In this document: positions 17,116 to 25,400 of the stretch, in pieces | Layout: every line of letters starts with the position of its first letter | How positions within the stretch are numbered: the first letter of the stretch is position 1 | Assembly (NCBI GenBank): GCA_021790335.1 | Contig: JAJYEE010000017.1 | Span: 1-56,595 of the forward strand | Reading direction: 5' to 3' | Source: Pseudomonadota bacterium | GTDB taxonomy: Bacteria > Pseudomonadota > Gammaproteobacteria > Acidiferrobacterales > UBA6901 | DNA length: 56,595 nucleotides | The notes under the pieces: generated by a model | Seen by the model: the letters and a program-made list of their open reading frames with translations, nothing else | Told to the model about the DNA's origin: nothing | Database searches by the model: none | Translations under genes and position numbers: made by a program

Positions 17116-18324
17116 TTAAAGGCGGTCCAGGCTGAGCGGGATCGCGATAACCGTATCGCCCTGCTCGAAACCGGCGCTGTCCTCGGCAATCTTGATCAGG
17201 CCATTGGTGTCGCGCAACGTTCCGATCTGGTGCGAGCCCTGACCACGCAGCGCTGTGGCGATCAGGTGCCCCGCGCGATCGAGATGCAGGCGCGCGCGCA
17301 CGAACTCCGTGCGCCCGGGATGACGCTTGAGCCGGTTGCCGGCCTTGGCGGCAAACTCCGGCATCGTGTCGGGCACCGCGTGGTTCCACGCAAGTACCGC
17401 CGGTTCGACGAACAGCTTGAAGGTGACGAGGCTCGACACCGGATTTCCAGGAAGCGCGAAGAAGTGGCCGCGCTCGCCCAGGCGCCCGAATGCCAGGGGC
17501 TTGCCGGGTTTGATTCTTGCCTTCCAGAAATCAATCTCACCGATTTCCGAAAATGCCTGGCGCACAAGATCATGGTCGCCTACCGAAGCACCACCGCTGG
17601 TAACGACGAAATCGTAGCCGGCACAGGTCTTCAGCAGCGCGCGCAGCGCCATCGGTTCGTCGGGCACCGTACCGCCATCGATAACCTCGACGCCCAGCGC
17701 CTCCAGCTGCAGAAGCGTCGCCAGCCGGTTTGATTCGTAGATCTGGCCAGGTTTCAACGGCGTCCCGGGGGCGACCAGTTCGTCGCCGGTCGCCACCACG
17801 AACGCCCGCGCCCTGGGATAGACCGGGATGCGGTCGACTCCGGCAGAAGACAGGAGCGCCAGATCGTACACGGTCAGCCGCCGGCCCGGCACATAGAGGC
17901 TGTCACCCGCATGGAAGTCCTCTGCGCGCTGCCGCAGATTCTGTCCGGGTTGCACCGTGCGCGGAAACACCACCTTGCCGCGCTCGAGCCGGATGTCTTC
18001 CTGGATGACCACGGCATCCGCACCGTCCGGCAAGGGCGCTCCGGTAAATATGCGCATGGCCGTGCCCCGCGTCAGGGCTCCCGGAGGATCACCACAGCGC
18101 GACTCACCACGCAGCGGCAGCTCGAAACCGGCGGCAACCAGATCGGCGAGAGCCAGGGCGTACCCATCCATGGCGGAATTGGTGAACGCCGGATTGTCCA
18201 CCCGCGCGCACAGCTCCTTCGCGACAAAGCGCCCCAGTGCCTGCCGCAACGACACCTCTTCGATCTCGCCGCAGATGCGGATGCGGCCGAGAATCGCGGC
18301 GCGGGCTTCTTCCAGTGACAACAT
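17116..18324 (-). CDS. moeA: Molybdopterin molybdotransferase MoeA
   Basis: 402 residues. MoeA inserts molybdate into adenylylated molybdopterin to complete the molybdenum cofactor. Seen in order: NSAMDGYAL, IFTGAPLPDGADAVVIQED, ATGDELV, GQIYESN, VTSGGASVGDHD, KPGKPLAFG and ALPGNPVSS. The ATG at 18324 is chosen since GGAGGA lies 9 nt upstream; a TTG two codons earlier is less likely. It closes the minus-strand cluster of lipoyl/thioredoxin/NnrS-like genes, and dnr-moaB-moaC lie divergently nearby. This links the locus to a molybdoenzyme such as nitrate reductase, not itself in the window. Confidence 0.96.
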   Translation of the reverse strand: MLSLEEARAAILGRIRICGEIEEVSLRQALGRFVAKELCARVDNPAFTNSAMDGYALALADLVAAGFELPLRGESRCGDPPGALTRGTAMRIFTGAPLPDGADAVVIQEDIRLERGKVVFPRTVQPGQNLRQRAEDFHAGDSLYVPGRRLTVYDLALLSSAGVDRIPVYPRARAFVVATGDELVAPGTPLKPGQIYESNRLATLLQLEALGVEVIDGGTVPDEPMALRALLKTCAGYDFVVTSGGASVGDHDLVRQAFSEIGEIDFWKARIKPGKPLAFGRLGERGHFFALPGNPVSSLVTFKLFVEPAVLAWNHAVPDTMPEFAAKAGNRLKRHPGRTEFVRARLHLDRAGHLIATALRGQGSHQIGTLRDTNGLIKIAEDSAGFEQGDTVIAIPLSLDRL

Positions 18325-18326
18325 GA

Positions 18327-18470
18327 TCAAATTCCTCCGGTCTCACGGTTGGCTTCACGCCACCAGTGGCCACGCGTGTGCTCCGCCGCCCATTGCATCC
18401 GCGCAGGCGGCACGCCCGGGAAGTCTCGACTGGCCGGAACGCAGTTTCCGCGCACGATCGATTCGTGCAT
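18327..18470 (-). CDS. Possible 47-residue coupled ORF before moeA
   Basis: The ATG at 18470 opens a 47-codon frame that ends with TGA at 18327, 2 nt before the moeA ATG, with the moeA ribosome site inside its last codons. It fills the gap between the thioredoxin-fusion gene and moeA. The peptide is tryptophan-rich near its end (GHWWREANRETGG). It has no visible ribosome site of its own and no recognised family, so it may be chance. Confidence 0.3.
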   Translation of the reverse strand: MHESIVRGNCVPASRDFPGVPPARMQWAAEHTRGHWWREANRETGGI

Positions 18471-18484
18471 GAATTGAAGCCGCG

Positions 18485-19195
18485 CTATCCTAAGAAGCGC
18501 AGCACACTGTCTTCCACCGGAGTCGAGCCGTTCACTTTCGGCCACAGCACCGGCCAGAGCCTCAGGCAGAACAGCAGCAGCGCAATCCAGGCGAGGCCAC
18601 CGCCGCTGAGCGCCAGCCAGCGCCAGCCGGAAACGAACCCCGTGACCAGCATCAACAATCCGGCGTGGGCGAGGCCGAGCTGCCACCACACGAGCGAGCC
18701 GCCACGAATGGGATTGCCGGTAAACCGCGGCAGCATGTGCTCGCCGAGCGCATACACCATGAACGTCATGAACCCGAGCGTGAACAGATGCAGGGGTGCA
18801 ACACGCGCGAAACCGGAAAGGAAAAACGAACCATTGACGGCAAGAAATCCCCCGGCAGCAAAAAGATAGGCCAGCGAGGAATGCACGGCAACGCGACCGC
18901 TGAACCCCATGCTGAGTCCGACATGGTGCGCCTGCGTGGCAGCCCTGGGCGGCGCGGCGCCGACGATGGCAAGTGCCTGCTGCCTGCTCTGCACGCCGAT
19001 CGCCACCAGCTTGCCGTCGACCACCAGCGCCGGGATGGTCTTCAGCCGCAACCGGCTGACCAGTTCCTTGCCCTCGGACTGGCCCATGTCCACGACGTCA
19101 AACTCGAACTCGCGCTCTTCCGACACTTCGCGCCAGACTTTTTCAGCCTGGTGGCAGGAGGCACACCAATCCGAAACCAGGAGCTGGACTTTCAT
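18485..19195 (-). CDS. Thioredoxin domain fused to NnrS-like membrane half
   Basis: 236 residues. Residues 1-80 form a cytoplasmic thioredoxin/glutaredoxin-like domain with the redox pair C11-A-S-C14 and a cis-proline at P55 (TIPAL). From about residue 104 four hydrophobic helices follow, with HLFTLGFMTFMVYALGEHML followed by PRFTGNP, including H136 and H153. The same pattern is found in the 19680 protein and, less clearly, in NnrS. CASCH reads like a c-type haem site, but there is no signal peptide, so a thioredoxin is preferred. GGAGAG precedes the ATG. A membrane-tethered redox protein near NO-response genes; the substrate is unknown. Confidence 0.8.
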   Translation of the reverse strand: MKVQLLVSDWCASCHQAEKVWREVSEEREFEFDVVDMGQSEGKELVSRLRLKTIPALVVDGKLVAIGVQSRQQALAIVGAAPPRAATQAHHVGLSMGFSGRVAVHSSLAYLFAAGGFLAVNGSFFLSGFARVAPLHLFTLGFMTFMVYALGEHMLPRFTGNPIRGGSLVWWQLGLAHAGLLMLVTGFVSGWRWLALSGGGLAWIALLLFCLRLWPVLWPKVNGSTPVEDSVLRFLG

Positions 19196-19229
19196 GCGCG
19201 CTCTCCGGCCGAACCGGCTGCGTCCGGGA

Positions 19230-19676
19230 CTAATCCTGGCAGCGCATGCACTGGACGTCGTACCGGTCTATCCATTTATGCAACGCCGCGATCGCTGTCG
19301 CTCCCGTGTGCAGGCGCGCCATTGCCTTTGCCGGGTCATCCGGGCGCATGACCACGAGCCAGGCGTCACCATAGGGAGAGACATTGACCAGCCCGGGCTT
19401 GGCCGCAACCTGATCGTTGATGCGCAGGATCTCGCCGTCAAAGGGGGCCGGTATGCCTCCGGCCCACTTGCCGGATTCGAGCCGCGCCACTGGCTTGCCG
19501 CTGGCCCGATGCGCTCCCGGTTTCTTGAAAAATATGTACTGCACGCGACCGGCCATGGTCTGGGCTGCATCCGTGATGCCGAGCGTGTAGGTGCCGTCGG
19601 CTTCCGGACGAACCCACACGTAATCGAGGTCATAGTACAGGTCTTCCGGCAATTCGCAGCCTCGGTATTCAGACAT
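19230..19676 (-). CDS. GcvH-like lipoyl carrier protein with CxxC tail
   Basis: 148 residues. The core aligns with glycine cleavage H proteins: LESGKWAGGIPAPFDGEI places the lipoyl-lysine at K70 (as in ESVKA of true GcvH), followed by LVNVSPYGDAWLVV. There are no gcvT or gcvP genes here, and the end carries an extra CMRC pair (C143, C146), so this is not the ordinary glycine cleavage carrier. It begins 3 nt after the stop of the mini NnrS-like gene, and the thioredoxin fusion follows 34 nt later. A lipoyl dithiol that the thioredoxin could reduce is the obvious inference; lipoate-binding proteins of sulfur oxidation (LbpA) are an alternative comparison. Confidence 0.8.
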   Translation of the reverse strand: MSEYRGCELPEDLYYDLDYVWVRPEADGTYTLGITDAAQTMAGRVQYIFFKKPGAHRASGKPVARLESGKWAGGIPAPFDGEILRINDQVAAKPGLVNVSPYGDAWLVVMRPDDPAKAMARLHTGATAIAALHKWIDRYDVQCMRCQD

Positions 19677-19679
19677 GGT

Positions 19680-20075
19680 TCAACCCGCAGGTCCGTGCAC
19701 TTTGACGGTAAGCATGATGTTGAGCGCAAACATCCCGATGCCGATCCAGCTGACCATGCCGCCGATCAGCACCAGAAGGTTGAACGTCCCGAGCCATCCC
19801 GCCGACATCAACCACAATCCGCCATTGGACACGTACAGCTGCCAGTTCGCCAGGCGTTCCGAAAACAACGGGTTGCCGGAGAACCGTGGCAGGACATGCA
19901 GGCCAATGCCGTAGATCATCATGGCGATAAAGCCCAGGAGCATGATATGTCCGTGCAGGCGCGCAACATCGCCCGGTATCAGCCCCGGATCGGACAACCA
20001 TGTGATGCCTATCAATCCACCGAGCAGCGCGTAGGCGAGACTCAGGGTAACGAAAAGACGGTTTCGTCTATGCAT
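19680..20075 (-). CDS. Small NnrS-like four-helix membrane protein
   Basis: 131 residues and four predicted membrane helices. ARLHGHIMLLGFIAMMIYGI followed by GLHVLPRFSGNP matches the helix of the thioredoxin fusion at 18485 nearly motif for motif (H-x-x-x-LGF...G-x-H-x-LPRF-x-GNP). Histidines 41, 43 and 60 could bind haem or copper as in haem-copper oxidase subunit I relatives. It is the first gene of the operon. Its promoter has the Dnr box at 20126-20139 centred 41.5 nt upstream of a predicted start. A membrane partner of the lipoyl protein is likely, but the function is not known. Confidence 0.75.
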   Translation of the reverse strand: MHRRNRLFVTLSLAYALLGGLIGITWLSDPGLIPGDVARLHGHIMLLGFIAMMIYGIGLHVLPRFSGNPLFSERLANWQLYVSNGGLWLMSAGWLGTFNLLVLIGGMVSWIGIGMFALNIMLTVKVHGPAG

Positions 20076-20125
20076 GCCGAAACCTCGCTTTTTGCTTAGA
20101 ATACGACCAAGCGGGAAATTTCCCT

Positions 20126-20139
20126 TTGACTTCGGTCAA
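20126..20139 (-). promoter_or_regulatory. FNR/Dnr box between dnr and the NnrS-like operon
   Basis: TTGACTTCGGTCAA. On the minus strand TATTCT (20103 to 20098, four of six matches) begins exactly 22 nt after the box, so transcription of the 20075 gene would start at about 20091, 16 nt before its ATG. On the plus strand the same box lies 31 nt from the dnr ATG, too close for class II activation, and could repress or autoregulate dnr. Confidence 0.75.
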
Positions 20140-20169
20140 GCCGGGTCCGCTGCGGACTATGATAACTTA

Positions 20170-20883
20170 ATGAAAGACATGGTTAAACAATTCGACGAAC
20201 TGCGCCGTGCGCATCTGTTTGCCCAGGCTGACGACGCGCAGCTTGCGACGCTCGCACGCGTCATGCAGGAGGTCGAACTTGCGCCCGGGGATACGCTGTT
20301 TACCCACGGCCAGGCGGCCGAGCGCTTTTTCTTCGTGCGCTCGGGACGGGTCAAATTGTTCCGAATATCACCCGAAGGACAGGAGAAGATCATCGAAGTC
20401 GTCGAACCCGGACAGACCTTCGCGGAGGCGGTAATGTTCATGGGCAGCCAGGGACACTATCCGGTGAACGCCCAGGCAATGACCGACAGCCGGCTGTACG
20501 CGTTTGACCAGAAGCAGTTTCTCAAGGTCCTATCCGAGTCCTCGGAGATCTGCCTCGGCATGCTGTCAGCAATGAGCCGCCGGCTGCACATGCTCATCAA
20601 CCAGATCGACGGGCTGACTCTGCAGAATGCGACTTACCGCCTGGTGATGTATCTGCTCGAGCATGCGCCCCAGGGTCTGGCCGAAACCACGGAAATCGAG
20701 CTCACGACCCCCAAAGGGGTGATCGCCTCGCAACTGGCTATCCAGCCGGAGACTTTTTCGCGCATCCTTGCCAAACTGAAGCGGCTCGGCCTCATAGAGG
20801 TGAACGGAAACCACATTACGCTGCGCAACCTGCGCGGGTTGCGCAGCTTGGCCTATGTGCCGGTTCCCGACGATACTGCATGA
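20170..20883 (+). CDS. dnr: Dnr-type Crp/Fnr family transcription regulator
   Basis: 237 residues: cyclic-nucleotide-like beta-roll, long dimer helix, C-terminal winged helix. There is no N-terminal cysteine cluster (one cysteine in all), unlike FNR/Anr, so it probably senses nitric oxide through haem as Dnr does. The recognition helix QPETFSRILAKLK has the E-x-x-S-R pattern that reads TTGAT half-sites, which fits the five boxes in this window. The ATG at 20170 is chosen; ATG at 20179 is possible, since neither has a clear ribosome site. It heads an operon with moaB and moaC and is divergent from the NnrS-like operon. Confidence 0.88.
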   Translation: MKDMVKQFDELRRAHLFAQADDAQLATLARVMQEVELAPGDTLFTHGQAAERFFFVRSGRVKLFRISPEGQEKIIEVVEPGQTFAEAVMFMGSQGHYPVNAQAMTDSRLYAFDQKQFLKVLSESSEICLGMLSAMSRRLHMLINQIDGLTLQNATYRLVMYLLEHAPQGLAETTEIELTTPKGVIASQLAIQPETFSRILAKLKRLGLIEVNGNHITLRNLRGLRSLAYVPVPDDTA

Positions 20884-20915
20884 AGCGCGCGGCGCTCATT
20901 TCCAAAGGATAGAGC

Positions 20916-21440
20916 ATGACCAGAGCACAAATGCCTTTCGTTCCTCTCAATATCGCGGTGTTGACGCTGTCGGACACGCGCACGCCAGAAAATGACACGT
21001 CCGGCGACCTCATCCAGGAACGCACACAAAGTGCCGGTCATCGTGTGACACAACGCGCCCTGGTGCGCGAAGACATGGAAAAACTGCGCGCTCAGTTTCG
21101 CAGCTGGATCGACGACCCCGGGATAGACGTGATCATATCTACCGGGGGCACCGGCATGACCCGGCGCGACATTACGCCCGAAGCGGTTCGACCCTTCATC
21201 ACCAAGCCGATCCCGGGATTCGGGGAGTTGTTCCGCATGCTGTCGTTTCAGGAGATCGGAACTTCTACGATACAATCGCGCGCCGAGGCTGGAATCGCTG
21301 ACGGCACGGTGATTTTCATGCTTCCCGGATCGACCAACGCCTGCCGTCTGGGCATGGATCAGATCATACTTAGCCAGCTCGACAGCCGACACCGCCCCTG
21401 CAACCTCGTCGAGTTGCTGCCACGCATTCGCCATGAGTAG
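20916..21440 (+). CDS. moaB: Molybdenum cofactor biosynthesis protein MoaB
   Basis: 174 residues of the MoaB/Mog fold, which adenylylates molybdopterin. Seen: [18 protein letters not shown] near the start, [17 protein letters not shown] in the middle, and [12 protein letters not shown] near the end, the latter two forming the molybdopterin site. AAAGGAT lies 6 nt before the ATG. It is 32 bp behind dnr and overlaps moaC by 8 bp. Co-transcription with an NO/oxygen regulator fits supply of cofactor to a nitrate reductase or similar enzyme. Confidence 0.95.
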   Translation: MTRAQMPFVPLNIAVLTLSDTRTPENDTSGDLIQERTQSAGHRVTQRALVREDMEKLRAQFRSWIDDPGIDVIISTGGTGMTRRDITPEAVRPFITKPIPGFGELFRMLSFQEIGTSTIQSRAEAGIADGTVIFMLPGSTNACRLGMDQIILSQLDSRHRPCNLVELLPRIRHE

Positions 21441-21972
21441 TCCGCCTCGCAAGGGCGCGTCCAGGACCGCGCGGCCCGCCGCCCGCACAAGGACGGGGAG
21501 GAAACTGACCCACGTCAATGCCGCAGGCGAAGCGCACATGGTAGACGTAGGCGCGAAAGCGATGACCCGTCGCGAGGCGGTGGCGACCGGGACGATCCGC
21601 ATGCAGCGCGAGACCCTGCACCTGGTGCTGGCCGGCGGACACAAGAAAGGGGATGTACTTGCAGCAGCCCGCATCGCAGGGATCATGGCGGCCAAGAAAA
21701 CCGCGGATCTGATACCTCTTTGCCATCCCATCGCGTTGACCGCCGTGGATGTGGTGCTGCAGCCCGACGAGGTGGCGTCGGCCATTCACTGTCACGCCAC
21801 GGTACGCACATCCGGCCGGACCGGCGTGGAAATGGAGGCACTGGCGGCTGTCCAGCTGGCTTTGCTGACGCTTTATGACATGTGCAAAGCGGTGGACCGC
21901 GCCATGGTGATGACGGATATTAGGCTTTTGGCAAAATCGGGGGGGCGCTCCGGCAAGTGGACGCGCACCTGA
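21433..21972 (+). CDS. moaC: Cyclic pyranopterin monophosphate synthase MoaC
   Basis: 179 residues. With MoaA it converts GTP to cyclic pyranopterin monophosphate, the first step of molybdenum cofactor synthesis. [34 protein letters not shown] with LIPLCHPI, and [20 protein letters not shown] with MCKAVDR are the standard active-site blocks. About 25 arginine- and serine-rich residues precede the usual N-terminus (LTHVNAAG). The first of three in-frame starts is given since it overlaps the moaB stop. Confidence 0.95.
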   Translation: MSSPPRKGASRTARPAARTRTGRKLTHVNAAGEAHMVDVGAKAMTRREAVATGTIRMQRETLHLVLAGGHKKGDVLAAARIAGIMAAKKTADLIPLCHPIALTAVDVVLQPDEVASAIHCHATVRTSGRTGVEMEALAAVQLALLTLYDMCKAVDRAMVMTDIRLLAKSGGRSGKWTRT

Positions 21973-22065
21973 TGGTCGCCCGCCGCCCGGGGCACGAACG
22001 GAAGGCAATCCTGGTTACTGCCAGCAGCATCACTACTTAAAACTTTCTATCCTGAGGAATCTTTC

Positions 22066-22263
22066 ATGCAACAGAATGTCGGCAGCACAGACAAAGTGAT
22101 ACGCGTGGTCATCGGGCTGGTTCTGCTGAGCCTGGTGTTTTTCGTGAAAGGCAGCAACCGCTGGCTGGGGCTGATCGGCCTGGTCCCCATTTTCACGGCA
22201 TTTGTCGGCTGGTGCCCGGCCTACTCGCTGATAGGCCTGAGCACATCCTCCAAGAAACACTGA
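22066..22263 (+). CDS. DUF2892 small inner-membrane protein
   Basis: 65 residues, two hydrophobic helices. MQQNVGSTDKVIRVVIG is the usual N-terminus of the DUF2892/YgaP-tail family, and VGWCPAYSLIGLST is the usual end with its conserved cysteine. In some proteins this module follows a rhodanese domain; here it stands alone. No function is known. It is 94 bp after moaC. Confidence 0.88.
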   Translation: MQQNVGSTDKVIRVVIGLVLLSLVFFVKGSNRWLGLIGLVPIFTAFVGWCPAYSLIGLSTSSKKH

Positions 22264-22287
22264 GGGCGCCTGCCGCGGACAGGTGTC

Positions 22288-22309
22288 GGGCGGGCGTGTC
22301 GGCCCGCCC
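22288..22309 (+). terminator. Possible weak terminator after the DUF2892 gene
   Basis: An 8-bp GC stem (GGGCGGGC / GCCCGCCC) with a 6-nt loop, 25 bp past the stop codon. It lacks a T-tract, so factor-independent termination is doubtful. Confidence 0.3.
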
Positions 22310-22464
22310 CGCAGCGGCTGCGCGACGGCTGATCTTCCTGGGGACGGCGAAGGCGCGCCGTTCCGCTCCGCCAGGCCCTGCGAAACGAGCTCCTAGGTAA
22401 TCGATAGGGCGACCACTACAATAGACGGGTCTTCCACCCGATACCCCTGAATTTTTGTGAGTGT

Positions 22465-25400
22465 ATGACCAGCAACAACAGCGTGAGCGATTTCAGACCA
22501 GGCCTGCCGGGCCTCACGTACGATGATCTGTTTCAACAGGAAGGCCTGGAGAAGCTCGACCGCGAGTTTCTGGAGCGTCTCGCGCAGTGCGATGCGGCGC
22601 GTCACAGCCAACTGCTCGCCTATCGGGCTGGCGGGGAGTTCAGCGCACTGCAGGTGAGCGAACTGCTTCTGGCCACCGGGCCGGTGCTCGAAGAATTCCT
22701 GTCCGAACTGTTTGGCATCCAGGACGCCCTTGAGCGCTCGCGCCTGCACACTCTTGCGCATGATCCGGTGTTTGCTTTCAAAAAACTCTTCGTTCAGCGC
22801 CGTGCCCGCCGCCGCCTGCTCGCCAAGGAGGAGATCGAGCCGTTCGTCGAGCTCGACGCCGCGCTGGACCGTGCGCTGCGGCCGGCGGGACAGAACGACT
22901 CCGATCGCGAGCTCGCAATCGCAAAGTGGGGACAGCAATTACTCGCGGACCAGCAGTCAAACCAGGATGCGATTGAAATGCTCACGCGCTGGTGCATTCA
23001 GGCGATCAAGACCGCCGAAGGCCAGGCCTGCGTTCATGGCTGGGCGAGCTTCCGGCTGCCTCAAGGGATCGACCACGGCCGTCTCGTACCGGTTGTCCCG
23101 GTGGCCGCAGATCCTATGGGTCGCGTCGAAGGTCCGCAGAGCGACCGTCGCCGGCGTGACGGTTTCAGACTGACCGATCTGCGCATGCAGCCCCGCCAGA
23201 TCCAGAACGAGATTCATTATTGCATCTACTGCCACGATCATGATGGCGACTTCTGCTCCAAGGGGTTTCCGGAAAAAAAGGGCGAGCCGGAAAAGGGTCT
23301 CAAGGTCAATCCTCTGGGCGTGACGCTTACGGGCTGCCCGCTCGACCAAAAGATCTCTGAGATGCACGTAATGAAAAGGGATGGCCGCACGATCGCCGCC
23401 CTTGCCATGATCACCGTGGACAACCCCATGTGCGCCGCCACGGGCCACCGCATCTGCAACGATTGCATGAAGGCCTGCATTTACCAAAAGCAGGATCCGG
23501 TTAACATTCCGCAGGCAGAGACCGGCATTCTTACCGATGTTCTAAACCTTCCCTGGGGCGTTGAGATTTACGATCTGCTCATACGCTGGAACCCGCTGCG
23601 GCGGCGCCAGTGGCTGCCCAGGCCCTATAACGGACTGAAGGTGTTGATCGCAGGCATGGGGCCAGCAGGTTTCACCCTGGCCCACCACATGCTCATGGAA
23701 GGGTTTGCCGTCGTGGGCATCGAGGGTCTCAAGATCGAACCTTTGCCTGAGGAACTTCTGCGGCACCCCATCCGCGATTACTCCTCCCTCGAGGAACCGC
23801 TCGACACGCGGGTGATGGCAGGCTTCGGCGGTGTGGCGGAATACGGCATCACGAACCGCTGGGACAAGAATTTTCTAAGGCTTATTTATTTAAGCCTGGC
23901 GCGTCGACCGCGGTTCCAAGTCTTCGGAGGCGTGCGCTTCGGCGGGACCCTCACGGTCGAGGACGCATGGCATCTGGGATTCGACCACGTCGCCATCGCT
24001 ATCGGTGCGGGCCTGCCGCAGGCGCTGCCGGTACCCGGGAGCCTCGCGCCCGGCATGCGTCAGGCCAATGATTTTCTCATGGCGCTGCAGCTGACCGGCG
24101 CAGCCAAGGCCGCCAGCCTCGCCAATCTGCAGGTGCGCCTGCCAGCCGTCATCGTCGGCGGCGGCCTCACCGGCATAGATACGGCGACTGAGGTCGGTGC
24201 TTACTACATAGCTCAGACGGAGAAGACGCTCGAGCGCTACGAACTGCTATGCGACAGTCTCGGGGAGGAGGGGGTGCGTAGCGGGCTGGATGAAGGTGGC
24301 CGCATTATCCTTGACGAGTTGGTCGCCCACGGTCGGCTGGTGCGCGCAGAACGGGTACGGGCCGCAGCCACGGAAACGCAGCCGAATTTCGAGAAACTGC
24401 TGCGTGCCTGGGGCGGGGTGACTGTCGCGTACCGGCGCGGAATGAACGAGTCTCCGGCATACACGCGCAACCACGAAGAGATCATCAAGGCCCTGGAAGA
24501 AGGAATTTATTACGCCGAAGGGCTGGATCCGAAGGAGGCACTGACCGACCGTTATGGCCAGGTCGAGGCGCTGCGGTGCCGGCAACTCAGGCGCAACGCG
24601 GACGGAAGCTGGGAGGACACCGGCGAGGAAATCTCGGTACCCGCGCGATCTATACTCGTGGCGACCGGGGCGCGACCGAATGTCGCGTATGAATTCGAGC
24701 ATCGCGGGCATTTTGACAAGGAGCGCGGCCATTATCAGACCTTCCACGACGCCGGTGGCCGCTTGATTGCTGTGCCGGTCGCGGCGCACTGCAAGATCGA
24801 CGATTTCGGACCGTTTACCTCCTACGGCGTGGACGGCCGGCGCGTAAGCTTTCTTGGAGATACGCATCCGGTGTTTCACGGCAGCGTCGTGAAGGCAGTG
24901 GCCTCCGGGAAACGCACTTATTCGAAAATACTCACGGCTCTGGGTGAACGCGCAGGCCAACGCGGCGATGCACAGGAGTACGGGCGCTTCCGTGGGAAGC
25001 TCGATGAGCTACTGACCGCGAGGGTAGAGAGGGTTGAACGTCTTGCCAGGACGGTGGTAGAGCTAACCGTACGCGCGCCGATGGCGGCGCGACGATTCCG
25101 TCCTGGCCAGTTTTTCCGTCTGCAGAACTTCGAGACGCGCGCGCCATTCGTGGACGGAACCCGGCTGCAGTCCGAGGCGCTTGCCCTGTACGGCGCAAAG
25201 GTCGACAAGGACCGCGGACTGGTGTCTGTCGTCGTCATCGAACAGGGAGCCAGCTCACACCTCGTTGCAACACTGAAGCCCGGAGACCCGGTGACACTGA
25301 TGGGTCCGACCGGTGTGCGTGCAACAATTCCCGATGGCAACGAAACGGTCATGATCGTAGGCGGCGTGCTCGGTACCGCGTATCTGCGATCGGTGGGCAC

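Noticed and set aside
19151-19165. CASCH as a c-type haem motif in the thioredoxin fusion
   Set aside because: There is no signal peptide, and the pair fits the active site of the thioredoxin fold with its cis-proline.
21505-21518. CTGACCCACGTCAA resembles an FNR/Dnr box
   Set aside because: It lies inside moaC, encodes the conserved LTHVN residues, and its first base deviates. It is coding coincidence.
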